DNA from: CAZGSN01 sp964371655
GTDB taxonomy: Bacteria; Desulfobacterota; Binatia; HRBIN30
Direction: 5' to 3'
Assembly: GCA_964371655.1 (NCBI GenBank)
Contig: CAYJOD010000133.1
Span: 1 to 13,749 of the forward strand
DNA length: 13,749 nt
Under the pieces are notes generated by a model. That model had not been told where the DNA came from. It searched no databases and saw nothing but the letters and a program-made list of their open reading frames with translations. Both the position numbers and the translations under genes were made by a program. This document shows, in pieces, positions 6,699-13,749 of the stretch (the stretch's first letter is position 1; the number at the start of each line of letters is the position of its first letter).

Positions 6699-6735
6699 CC
6701 CCTACGGCAAGCGGTCTTCCTCGGTTTTGTTGTAG

Positions 6736-6755
6736 GGGCGCGCGGCGGCGCGCCC
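6736..6755. repeat. GC-rich GTAGGGG-type hairpin
   Basis: GGGCGCGC (6736-6743) and GCGCGCCC (6748-6755) pair perfectly around GGCG, preceded by GTAG. It is similar in style to the CGTAGGG hairpins at 1514 and 13716. Confidence 0.55.
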
Positions 6756-6820
6756 TGTTCGGTGGGCTTTGAGACAACCTCGCTAGAGCGTGGCGTCGAG
6801 TGGATTGAAAGCACTGATCC

Positions 6821-6887
6821 GCGGGCGAACAGCGGCTGCCACGGCCTTGGTGCCCGCGGCTACGCTGGCGTTCGCCCGCGTAGCCGC
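6821..6887 (-). terminator. Overlapping inverted repeats 3' of the CSLREA gene
   Basis: There are two perfect 10-bp pairs: GCGGGCGAAC (6821-6830) with GTTCGCCCGC (6870-6879), and GCGGCTACGC (6856-6865) with GCGTAGCCGC (6878-6887). The right arms overlap by two bases, so the two stems compete. They begin about 60 bp after the stop codon of the minus-strand gene and may end its transcript, although no T-tract follows. Confidence 0.4.
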
Positions 6888-6948
6888 CAATCCTACGCGG
6901 TTCGTTGTTGAGGGCTGAAACGCACTCCGAATCTCGCGTAAGACTCGG

Positions 6949-9408
6949 TCACTTGATCCGCAACAGATCCCGGGAGACGACCTCTCGACCGAAGGAGTCC
7001 GTCAGCACCGCCCGATTCTCGATGGTCCTGCCGGTGCCGACCGTGGTCTTGATACGCGCCTGGATGGTCGCCAGGCCGGCCGGCTGTTTGGTCAGGTCTC
7101 CAACGTTGAAGGTGACGGAGTTGCCGACGACGTGCACGGGCACGGGCGCGGAAACAGAAATGAAGTCGAGGTCGCTCGGAAGAGTGTCGGTTACCACGGT
7201 CGCCGGCGCCGCAAAACCCTGGCACCGGTTCATCCACTTGAAGCGGTAGCTGATGGTCGCTCCAGGGGCTCCGATGCCGACATGGCGTACCTTGACCACT
7301 GGAGGACAACCGGCAAACGGACAGGCCAGAGCCTTGAAGTCGCCACCCGCACCGAGCGTGGCGAGGCCGGTGAGATCGCCAGTCTCTTTGTCGATCTTCC
7401 AGAACTTGTCGGCAGCGGTGCCGCTATTGGCACCGCTGCTGCCGTACAACTGCCCGTCGTTGTGGAAGCTCAGGCCGCCCATGTCGTCTACCTGGTCACC
7501 CACCTCGTTCGCAAACGATCCGACGCTGAAACAATCGCCAGTATCCTTTTCGATCGTGGCCAGCTCGTCGTCCATCTCCATTGTGTTGGAGATGGCGAAC
7601 ATCTCGCCGTCCTTCTTGTCGATGGCGATATCGGCGATGTCCTCCTGGCAGCCGCTGATTGTTACATAATCGTCGAACCCGTCATCGAAAGCCAGCGGGA
7701 CGTGGGCGCCGGTGCTCGGGTCAATCCTGAACAAGATGTCGTCGTCGGTAGGGCCGGTGCGCTGATGGACCCCGTAGAGGACTCCGTTCTTGGGGTCGAA
7801 CGAGAGCCCGGTCACGTTGTCGAATGTGATATCTCCCTCCAACCCACTCCCCGTACCGAAAGGCATGGTCGTCGGCGTAAACGCTCTCGTCGAGAGATCC
7901 AGGGTGCCGAGCTGTCCGCCGACCGCGGCGTACATGGTCTTGCCGGCGAGAGAAAGGGCCACGGCGCCGATGCCGCTGGTTCCGCTGATAGGACCGAGCG
8001 TCCGTACCATCTTGCTTCTCTTGTTGACGCTGACGAGTGTGTCATTGGCGTAGCCAACGGCGTAGCAGAGGTTTGGATCGAGCACCGGGGTTGGGCTGAT
8101 CGTCGACGTCGCGGTAATCGTTGGTGTCGGCGTGCTGGTTCCTCCGGAGCTCGGTGTTCCAGACCCCATCGTTAGCGTTGGCGTTTGGGTTGGCGTGAGG
8201 GTGGGGGTGGGAGTCGGAGTTGGAGGTTGAACGCGCTCAAAGGCTCCTATATCGCAGGTCGCGCTGCCGTCGCCATTGCCGTCCAGCGGTCGCGATTGCC
8301 CACGCTGATCGGTCGCTTGGCAAGTGGACCCGCCGCTTCCTGGCGCGGCGGGGTTGCCGGCATCAATAGCTACGCTGCTTGCAGGGAGTGCCCGGGTATC
8401 TGTCGGACCACCGTTGTCCTGCAGCAGTTCAAGCTGCGGATTCTGTCCTGTCTTGTTTCCGGTGGTGATGCCGGTGATATCGCACAGGAGTGTCTTTTGA
8501 ATGATGTTGTATCCTTGCGAGACCAGGGTGCCGTTGCAGTCGGGCGCTTCTCCGTCAGTGTCGGTGTTCCCGGCGATGATCGAGTTGTTGGCATTGAGAG
8601 TGCCCCCAGTCCGACTCACCCCCCCACCGTCACCGAAGTCGGCAGTGTTGCTGGCAATCGTCACATTGCTCAGCGTCATGGTCCCGCCCGACATGCTGAG
8701 CCCGCCGCCGTCCCCGTCGGCAAAATTTCCGCTGATCGTGCAGTTGCGCAGGTTGACGGTGCCGGCGCTCGATTCGATGCCAGCGCCATCGCCCCCCGAC
8801 GTATTGCTGCTGATCGTGCTGTTGGTAATCGCCAGGGTCCCCGAGTTGGCGATGCCACCACCATCAAAGTCGGGGCTATTGCCTGTCACCGAGCAGGCAT
8901 CGAGGACGAGCGTGCCGGCGTTTTGGATGCCACCGCCGGTGTCGGTAGTCTGCCCGTTGCGAATGGTGATCCCCGAGACAGTCAGCGTGATCGCTGCGTC
9001 GATCACCTCGATCGCCCGATCGACGCGGTTCGCGTCGATCGTCGTTGTCTGCGCACCGGCGCCGGTGATGGTCAGGCTGCCGCCGGTCACGTCGAGGTCG
9101 CCTGCCTCGCTGGCGTCTTCCCCCTGGCCCCCGATCGTTAATTTGTAGAGCCCAGCGGGCAGCAGGATGGTATCGGCCCCACTCCCCGCGGCGCACTCAC
9201 CCGCAGTCGCGCCCGACGCGGTATCCGTATTCGCCGCGATGACGGCCTCGCGCAGCGAGCACGAGCCATCGTCGGCAACGGTGTCGGCCGTCGTCGTCAC
9301 TTGGATCTCGACGGCCGAGGCCGCAGTGGGAATGAGGCTGCCCGCTAGCACGAGGCAGCAACTAAGACGTGTGAGACGTCGTACGAGGCACCCTTTGTCG
9401 TCTTGCAT
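6949..9408 (-). CDS. Secreted mosaic protein: CSLREA, beta-helix, choice-of-anchor Q-like, DUF11-like
   Basis: This encodes an 819-residue exported protein. Seen in order: signal peptide (cleavage ASA|VEIQ near 32); CSLREA motif at 50-55 within GSCSLREAVIAANTD; glycine-rich beta-helix repeats of the GGGIxNxGTLxLxxxxxxGN type (about 110-300); a tail DNGGPTDTRALP...SVAIDAGNP...CDIGAFE (331-391) like the choice-of-anchor Q domain; a Pro/Thr linker (395-445); a propeller-like part with repeated LYG/ID-TG phrases (448-695); and a C-terminal DUF11-like domain with VVTDTLPSDLDFISVS (738-753). Such proteins are usually surface adhesins or matrix parts; no enzymatic site is seen. The start is set at 9408, where the signal peptide begins and AGGG lies seven bases upstream. 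The frame is open to 9513 but that extension lacks sense. It lies 209 bp downstream of the histidine kinase gene. Confidence 0.85.
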   Translation of the reverse strand: MQDDKGCLVRRLTRLSCCLVLAGSLIPTAASAVEIQVTTTADTVADDGSCSLREAVIAANTDTASGATAGECAAGSGADTILLPAGLYKLTIGGQGEDASEAGDLDVTGGSLTITGAGAQTTTIDANRVDRAIEVIDAAITLTVSGITIRNGQTTDTGGGIQNAGTLVLDACSVTGNSPDFDGGGIANSGTLAITNSTISSNTSGGDGAGIESSAGTVNLRNCTISGNFADGDGGGLSMSGGTMTLSNVTIASNTADFGDGGGVSRTGGTLNANNSIIAGNTDTDGEAPDCNGTLVSQGYNIIQKTLLCDITGITTGNKTGQNPQLELLQDNGGPTDTRALPASSVAIDAGNPAAPGSGGSTCQATDQRGQSRPLDGNGDGSATCDIGAFERVQPPTPTPTPTLTPTQTPTLTMGSGTPSSGGTSTPTPTITATSTISPTPVLDPNLCYAVGYANDTLVSVNKRSKMVRTLGPISGTSGIGAVALSLAGKTMYAAVGGQLGTLDLSTRAFTPTTMPFGTGSGLEGDITFDNVTGLSFDPKNGVLYGVHQRTGPTDDDILFRIDPSTGAHVPLAFDDGFDDYVTISGCQEDIADIAIDKKDGEMFAISNTMEMDDELATIEKDTGDCFSVGSFANEVGDQVDDMGGLSFHNDGQLYGSSGANSGTAADKFWKIDKETGDLTGLATLGAGGDFKALACPFAGCPPVVKVRHVGIGAPGATISYRFKWMNRCQGFAAPATVVTDTLPSDLDFISVSAPVPVHVVGNSVTFNVGDLTKQPAGLATIQARIKTTVGTGRTIENRAVLTDSFGREVVSRDLLRIK
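8094..8230 (-). repeat. Low-complexity Pro/Thr linker-coding repeat
   Basis: On the plus strand this is GT- and GG-rich (GGCGTTGGCGTTTGGGTTGG style). On the coding strand it reads as runs of Pro and Thr codons (PTPTPTPTLTPTQTPTLT). It is a likely site of length variation and mis-assembly. Confidence 0.7.
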
Positions 9409-9454
9409 CCAAATCCCTGCCTTGGAAAAGCTGGGCGCATGTCGCCACCCAGGA

Positions 9455-9483
9455 GTTATATTCGCTTTGGATACCGTCTTACA
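9455..9483 (-). promoter_or_regulatory. Possible promoter of the CSLREA gene
   Basis: On the minus strand TATAAC (9460-9455) is a good -10 hexamer, about 47 bp before the start codon. The matching -35 (TGTAAG or GTGTAA at about 9484-9478) is poor. The 209-bp spacer is otherwise without features. Confidence 0.25.
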
Positions 9484-9617
9484 CGGATCGTACCACCACG
9501 CGTACTGCGGCAACGGATAACGAATCGCGACGATCTCTACGTATCGGCCGCCATTCTATGGACACGTGGAAATTTCTTGCCGGCAAGCGGTGGGCCGCAC
9601 AAAGAGCGCGGTCCTCG

Positions 9618-10898
9618 TCAGCGCCGGATAGGGTAAATGGGCAATACCAAGCTGAACGTGCTGCCTACCCCGATCTCGCTGTCGACGCGCACCGAGCCGG
9701 CATGGGCGGCGGCGATCAAGTGCACGATATAGAGACCCAGCCCGGTCCCCTCGACTCGGCCGGTGCCGCTACGGCTGTATTTCTGAAAGATCCGTGTCAG
9801 GTCCTCCGAGCGGATCCCGTAGCCATTGTCATGAACGGCGATGGTGACGTTCTGGTCGTCAAAGGAGGTGACGGTCCGTACCGCTCCGCCAGGCTGCGTG
9901 TACTTGATTGCATTGGAGACCAAGTTCCCGACGGCGCGGCTCAGCAGCTGCGGGTCGGCGTCGAGGCCCGGCAAACCAGGCGCCAGCGTGGTGGTGAGGT
10001 TGATCTCCTTCCCCTCAGCGGCAAAATCGTAGAAGTCGGCGACCTGCTGCACGAGCTCGTTCAAGCGCACCGGCTCCAGCTTCGGCACGATCGAGCGCTC
10101 ATCGCTGCCGGTCGCGTCGAGCACGTTGTAGACCAGATCGAGTGCCTGTCGGGTCGCATGCTGGATGCGTCGCAAGTAGTCGGCTTGCTCCGCCGGCGTG
10201 GCGCCGGCGGCGATCTCGGCGTAGCCGTGAATGATGCCGAGCGGGTTCTTCAGATCATGCGACAGGGCGCCGATGGCTTCGCTGCGCATGCTTTCGGCGC
10301 GCTGGTAGATGCCGCGAATCTGTCGCGCTACGTAGGAAACCACAGACGCCGTCAAAAACAGGTATACACTCACCACGATGACCGTGGCCGCGGCATCGTT
10401 TGCGGGTTTCGAGTACGGGAGGTTGTGCGTTAGCAGGTGCCGCTGCTCAGCCCAAACCAGAAGCCCATATAGGGTTGAGCTTGCCGCCGCGGCGACGTAC
10501 GCGGCTCGTTCGGAGAGAACCAGCCCGACTAAAACGATTACCATCGCATACAGCATGGGGCCGCTGATGTTATCGGCGCCGCCGCCAAAGTGGGTACCCA
10601 CCGTCACGGCGATGATGTCCGCCGCGAAGCTCAGCGCCAGCATTTGGGCCAATTCCTCGGCGTGCCACGCGATTAGGGCCAGCGTCAGCAGCAGCACCGG
10701 CGTGATGACGAGGGAGTAGCGCGCGGCCGGCACGTCGGCGAACACGAACAGCTTGATCAGCCACATGAGGAGCAGGATCGCGACGATTGCCGCCGCCTTT
10801 GCGGTGTAGATCGCGCGCACACTCGGACCGGGCAGGCGATTGGGGCGCTCGCTGGTGTCTTGCCAGGGTACAGCCATTCGTATTGGGCTCGCCGTCAT
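9618..10898 (-). CDS. Membrane-bound sensor histidine kinase
   Basis: This encodes a 426-residue two-component sensor kinase. The N-terminal half has about six transmembrane helices (29-53, 60-77, 84-100, 113-128, 131-150, 169-190) with no large periplasmic domain. The kinase core follows: H-box ALSHDLKNPLGIIHGY (211-226) with phospho-accepting His214, N-box NLVSNAIKY (325-333), G1 DNGYGI (357-362), F-box IFQKYSR (370-376) and G2 GTGLGLYIV (384-392). It ends soon after the ATPase domain, with no receiver. No response regulator is nearby, so its partner is encoded elsewhere. The start is uncertain: 10898 gives a sensible N-terminus, ATG at 10877 is an alternative, and the frame is open to 11135 with Arg/Ser-rich translation that looks non-coding. 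The stimulus is unknown; six helices without a sensor domain suggest intramembrane sensing. Confidence 0.88.
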   Translation of the reverse strand: MTASPIRMAVPWQDTSERPNRLPGPSVRAIYTAKAAAIVAILLLMWLIKLFVFADVPAARYSLVITPVLLLTLALIAWHAEELAQMLALSFAADIIAVTVGTHFGGGADNISGPMLYAMVIVLVGLVLSERAAYVAAAASSTLYGLLVWAEQRHLLTHNLPYSKPANDAAATVIVVSVYLFLTASVVSYVARQIRGIYQRAESMRSEAIGALSHDLKNPLGIIHGYAEIAAGATPAEQADYLRRIQHATRQALDLVYNVLDATGSDERSIVPKLEPVRLNELVQQVADFYDFAAEGKEINLTTTLAPGLPGLDADPQLLSRAVGNLVSNAIKYTQPGGAVRTVTSFDDQNVTIAVHDNGYGIRSEDLTRIFQKYSRSGTGRVEGTGLGLYIVHLIAAAHAGSVRVDSEIGVGSTFSLVLPIYPIRR

Positions 10899-11088
10899 TA
10901 GTGGCGCCGCCTCAATCCAAGATAGTCGCAGCCAACACAAGAAAGCGGCACCCCTTCCCGTACCACGCTTGCTTGCAGGCGGCAAACAAGAGGAGCCGGC
11001 GACGCGCATCTTACGAGACCGAGGGTCGATTTGCTCGGCATGCCCCCTACTTGGAGCGCCCGAGGGTACGACCGAGCGGTGCGATCGC

Positions 11089-11193
11089 ATGGCCGCGCTG
11101 ATCAAGCGCTCGGGAACCTTTCTCGCGCTGCTCATGAACGACGAGATCGAGGCGGCGGAGAACCGGGAGCCTCACCGGCACACTCGCAGATGA
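11089..11193 (+). pseudogene. Possible antitoxin remnant
   Basis: A 34-codon frame beginning MAALIKRSGTFLALLMND and ending REPHRHTRR has its TGA overlapping the ATG of the VapC-like frame (ATGA). The part MAALIKRSG...IEAAE resembles the helical half of ribbon-helix-helix antitoxins, but no N-terminal beta-strand part is visible in frame, so the gene would be truncated or frameshifted. The overlap is the main evidence. Confidence 0.3.
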
Positions 11194-11399
11194 AGCTTGT
11201 CGATACTTCGGCGTGGATTCGTATTTCTCGATCGCGAAAGCAAGGCCGGCCCGCCCCCGTGCTCTTCCGCAGTGCGTCCGAATCAACTTGCCGGCGCCGC
11301 GCTCGGCGACCGCCGGCTCAGCTTCAATGTGGGCGTAGCCTCACGGGGCGTGCTTTCTCTGCCAACGCCAGGATTTCAAGGTATCGCATAGGTGCGTGA
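11190..11399 (+). pseudogene. Truncated VapC-like PIN-domain toxin
   Basis: The frame opens with MKLVDTSAWI, the standard beginning of VapC endoribonucleases, in which the Asp is the first of the metal-binding acidic residues. After about 12 residues the translation turns into Arg/Ser/Pro-rich text (RISRSRKQGRP...) with no sign of the later acidic residues, and it stops after 69 codons; a complete VapC has about 130. A frameshift or deletion soon after the start is likely. It overlaps the preceding frame by ATGA, as vapBC pairs do. It is not expected to give an active toxin. Confidence 0.45.
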
Positions 11400-11609
11400 A
11401 CCGGGAGGGGTTGTTGCCTTCTCGCGCTGGCGGGCGTCACGTTTGACTCTCCACCTCGGTCAGTCTCACGGCCGAGCGTAGGCCGCCCTCCGTCTCTCAA
11501 GACCGGTTGGCCGCTCGTGTGACGTCCAAACGCCCTGCCTAACGCTGCGAGTCGTTCAAGAGAGAGCCATCCCCAGCCATCCCTTGTTTCGGTTGATCAT
11601 CCTTTCCGT

Positions 11610-11638
11610 TTGGTAACGCCGCTTTACGATGATATGAG
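11610..11638 (+). promoter_or_regulatory. Possible promoter of the delta-60 gene
   Basis: TTGGTA (11610-11615) and TATGAG (11633-11638) are 17 bases apart, each matching four of six consensus positions. They lie about 35 bp before the start codon. Confidence 0.35.
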
Positions 11639-11661
11639 GGATTATACGTAGCCTGTCTATT

Positions 11662-11669
11662 GGGGGAAG
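11662..11669 (+). promoter_or_regulatory. Ribosome binding site of the delta-60 gene
   Basis: GGGGGAAG ends three bases before the ATG at 11673, slightly close but purine-rich. For ATG 11685 (Met5) the gap would be 15 bases, which is less good. Confidence 0.45.
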
Positions 11670-11672
11670 AGC

Positions 11673-13490
11673 ATGATCAATGCTATGGAAGTTACCCAGG
11701 GAAAACACAGTCGGACTGTAGGCTTGGCTCGATTGTTGGCTTGCACGTTGGCGCTAAGCGCGCTCATTCTGGGTCGTCCACTATGGGCGACTCCTGGCGA
11801 CTTAGACCCGTCATTTGGGGACGGCGGCGCTGTTTCGACATTTGTTCCGTTCGGTGGTCTTAGGCTGGGTTATGTTGCTCTCAGCGTTCAGAGCGATGGG
11901 AAGATCGTCGGGGTCGGCGGACGACGAGGCATGGGAGCCGATTACGATTTCGATATTCTTTTGCAGCGACTAAACGTCGATGGCACACCCGATCTCACCT
12001 TCGGTCATGAGGGTATTGTTACGACCGATCTTAGCCAAGATACGGACGAGGCAACTTCCCTGGTCATCCGGAATGATGGGAAAATCGTCGTCGCCGGAGC
12101 GTCCTGGAGGGGAGAGCCTCGGCTTGATCCAGATGTGCCGCGTCCTGAGACCTTCGATCTTGTTGTTGTCCGCTACAATCCTGACGGCAGCTTGGATACG
12201 ACGTTTGGCGCCGGGGGCGTGGTCAGAACTACGTTCGGAGATGACTCTGCAGGCGCTTCAGCTTTGATTATCCAGGCTGATGGGAAGCTAGTAGCCGCTG
12301 GTACGTCGATCGCCCTCGATCCGCTAGCTGGAAAATTCGCACTTGCTCGCTACCTCGCCGACGGCACTCTAGACCCATCGTTTGGCGTCGGCGGCAAAGT
12401 GACGACGCCAATCAACAACTATGCGGCGGCAAATGCGCTGGTTGCGCGAAGCGATGGCAAGCTACTCGCCGCGGGTTCCGCAGTCAGCACCCCCGGCAAT
12501 TGGGACAGCGTCCTTGCAACTTACAACGAGGACGGTAGCTTGGATCTCACATTCGGTGATCAAGGCGTGGTCGTCAACGATATCGCCGGGGGTGACACCG
12601 ACCAAATCCTCGCAACGGCGATCCAACCCAGTGGCGGGGTGGTCGCTGGTGGCCATATTGTAAGTTATGATGGCGCAAGATTCTTCGACAGTTTTGCTTT
12701 GTCTCGCTATTCGGAAACAGGCATTGATAGGGCCTTTGGAACTCGTGGCGTTACCCAAACTATGATTGGCACGGCATCTGATGTAGTCCGAAGCATTGTG
12801 ATCCAGAACGACGGTAAGATAGTCGTAGCTGGCGAATCCCACGATGCTTACCACGGAGAGCCATACGTCGATGTTACGTACCTTACCCTCGCACGTTATT
12901 TGGTAGACGGACGACTCGACACTACGTTTGGTATCGACGGCACGATGGCCTTCCCCCAGCTTGGCGGTGGAAGCGGGATCACGCTACAGCCAGACGGCAA
13001 GTTAATTGTCGTTGGTGGCAGGAACGAACCTCAGGGAGCCGTTTCAGCCTTTGTAGCTCGCTTCAGCAACGATGACCCGGGATGCGAAACGATTCCGTTG
13101 ACTGGCTGTACGCAAGCAGATGCCCCTGCCGAACTCCTCATCTCTGACAGTACCAATCACGTGCGCCGCAAGGTCGCGCTGGAATGGTCGCGCGACGCAG
13201 CCGGCTTTGCGCCGTTCGGTGATCCAACGCAAACGACCGACAACACGTTGTGCGTTTACGATGGGAGCCAGCGCATCACTGCCTTGCGTGTACCTATTCG
13301 TAAGGCCACTCGTATTATCAAGGCCCAAAGTCGAAGGGCACCTTCGGTAAGCTTGCGAGGCGGCGTCACGCACGACGTTCTCGCTCAGCTACGCAACAGT
13401 ACCGGGCTCTGCGTTGAGACGACTTTCACAGCGTCCGACGTAAAGGTCAACACCAGCACCACCTTCAAGGCGAGACGTCACGTACGCTGA
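11673..13490 (+). CDS. Secreted delta-60 repeat protein with unknown C-terminal domain
   Basis: This encodes a 605-residue exported protein. An N-terminal signal peptide (hydrophobic 18-36, likely cleavage LWA|TPGD near 39) is followed by seven delta-60 repeats. Each has the pattern LxRYxxDGxLDxTFGxxGxVxT followed by a strand with IQxDGKIVVAG. The FG pairs fall at 48, 109, 177, 236, 293, 355 and 418, a spacing of 57-69 residues. Seven such units probably fold into one beta-propeller (inference). Residues 470-605 are different: Cys471 and Cys479, then APFGDPTQTTDNTLCVYDGS (512-531) and a basic end CVETTFTASDVKVNTSTTFK (580-599), matching no domain I can name. The repeat part seems to use fewer G/C-ending codons than the other genes here. 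Its role is unknown; extracellular binding is typical for such proteins. It stands alone. Confidence 0.88.
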   Translation: MINAMEVTQGKHSRTVGLARLLACTLALSALILGRPLWATPGDLDPSFGDGGAVSTFVPFGGLRLGYVALSVQSDGKIVGVGGRRGMGADYDFDILLQRLNVDGTPDLTFGHEGIVTTDLSQDTDEATSLVIRNDGKIVVAGASWRGEPRLDPDVPRPETFDLVVVRYNPDGSLDTTFGAGGVVRTTFGDDSAGASALIIQADGKLVAAGTSIALDPLAGKFALARYLADGTLDPSFGVGGKVTTPINNYAAANALVARSDGKLLAAGSAVSTPGNWDSVLATYNEDGSLDLTFGDQGVVVNDIAGGDTDQILATAIQPSGGVVAGGHIVSYDGARFFDSFALSRYSETGIDRAFGTRGVTQTMIGTASDVVRSIVIQNDGKIVVAGESHDAYHGEPYVDVTYLTLARYLVDGRLDTTFGIDGTMAFPQLGGGSGITLQPDGKLIVVGGRNEPQGAVSAFVARFSNDDPGCETIPLTGCTQADAPAELLISDSTNHVRRKVALEWSRDAAGFAPFGDPTQTTDNTLCVYDGSQRITALRVPIRKATRIIKAQSRRAPSVSLRGGVTHDVLAQLRNSTGLCVETTFTASDVKVNTSTTFKARRHVR

Positions 13491-13749
13491 GTGGCTGTTG
13501 GGGTGGCAAAGGAACTGGCGCCGCCGCCCGCTTAGATTGAGGTTCACGGCCAGGAATATTAAGGAGAGGCTGGACTGTCCCTTCCTGCCCTAGTCGTGCC
13601 TTGAATATTGGAGCATGCTAGTTTTCTCGAATCTTCAACAGGTTGCCTGTTATTCCGGGAGGTAATTGACAGATATTGAAATGTAGTGGTATCCCATCAT
13701 CCATCTAAGTAGATACGTAGGGCGCAGTTGCCTGCGCGATGCGTAAGGG
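13491..13749. other. AT-richer end region with weak hairpins
   Basis: No gene is seen. A short stem AACAGG/CCTGTT (13637-13642, 13646-13651) lacks a T-tract. At 13716-13737 CGTAGGGCGCAG begins a hairpin (GCGCAG/CTGCGC, loop TTGC) like the GTAGGG repeats elsewhere in the window. It is cut near the window edge. Confidence 0.45.

Larger units (their letters stand above)
6466..6948. other. Intergenic region with assembly gap and inverted repeats
   Basis: This is the spacer between polA and the 3' end of the CSLREA gene. It holds an inverted repeat next to polA, a C/G homopolymer block, ten Ns (a scaffold join), a GC-rich hairpin and an overlapping pair of inverted repeats. No gene is seen. Because of the join, the true distance and even the adjacency of the two sides are uncertain. 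Confidence 0.7.
10899..11672. other. Degraded intergenic region, toxin-antitoxin remnant
   Basis: This is 774 bp between divergently oriented genes. Apart from the antitoxin/VapC-like remnant at 11089-11399 and a possible promoter at 11610-11638, no coding sequence with protein-like composition was found on either strand. Part of it may hold the promoter of the histidine kinase gene; no good match was seen. Confidence 0.5.

Noticed and set aside
6466..6777. N-terminal extension of the polA frame through the N gap
   Set aside because: It runs through Ns and a homopolymer artefact, and polymerase I normally begins a few residues before LYLIDASS.
7132..9148. Several long plus-strand frames opposite the CSLREA gene
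   Set aside because: They mirror the codon pattern of the real minus-strand gene and show no recognisable protein features.
9409..9513. N-terminal extension of the CSLREA protein
   Set aside because: The signal peptide starts at Met 9408, and a leading 35-residue extension would hide it.
9576..9587. 12-bp perfect palindrome CTTGCCGGCAAG after the kinase gene
   Set aside because: It is single, without a T-tract or a second copy; expected now and then in GC-rich DNA.
10899..11135. N-terminal extension of the histidine kinase
   Set aside because: The added 79 residues are Arg/Ser/Pro-rich without a domain. It overlaps the antitoxin remnant on the other strand.

Overview
The window is a 13.7 kb, GC-rich piece of a bacterial chromosome, almost certainly a scaffold from a metagenome bin: ten Ns at 6689-6698 join two contigs, and a suspicious C/G homopolymer run lies beside the gap. 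The gene families suggest a deltaproteobacterial-type lineage. They include an ECF sigma factor followed by a zf-HC2 anti-sigma factor, a CSLREA/beta-helix surface protein, a delta-60 repeat protein, and REP-like hairpins of the GTAGGG type. I would guess Desulfobacterota, Myxococcota or Binatota. This is an impression from gene style, not a placement; polA (complete here) would settle it. No tRNA, rRNA, CRISPR array or transposase gene was seen.

Left part (1-3828). A plus-strand MFS carboxylate/sialate-type symporter (243-1454) faces a minus-strand four-gene unit. Read 5' to 3', that unit is an ECF sigma factor (3828-3250), a zinc-finger anti-sigma factor (3180-2644), a small secreted protein of unknown function (2647-2159) and an 88-residue two-helix membrane protein (2159-1893). 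The last three genes overlap by 4 and 1 bases, so they are very probably translationally coupled. They would form an envelope-signalling module whose last two members are uncharacterised. Between the convergent ends lies a block of about 400 bp full of palindromes, flanked by a perfect 10-bp direct repeat with imperfect inverted ends. It looks like a non-autonomous mobile element (MITE/REP type) that landed exactly at the MFS stop codon.

Middle (3889-6948). polA is on the minus strand, just upstream of the sigma factor. It encodes a full 858-residue DNA polymerase I with an intact 5' nuclease and polymerase but a degenerate 3'-5' exonuclease domain. The contig junction lies 5' of polA.

Right part (6949-13749). 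A secreted mosaic protein (CSLREA motif, beta-helix, choice-of-anchor Q-like end, Pro/Thr linker, propeller-like region, DUF11-like end) and a six-helix membrane sensor histidine kinase without a nearby response regulator lie on the minus strand. Next comes a decayed stretch with the start of a PIN-domain (VapC) toxin and the tail of a possible antitoxin. Finally there is a plus-strand secreted protein with seven delta-60 repeats and a C-terminal domain of unknown function. The right end looks richer in A/T than the rest.

The most interesting items are the coupled ECF module with its two unexplained genes, the 10-bp-flanked palindromic element, the C-terminal domain of the delta-60 protein, and the toxin-antitoxin remnant.
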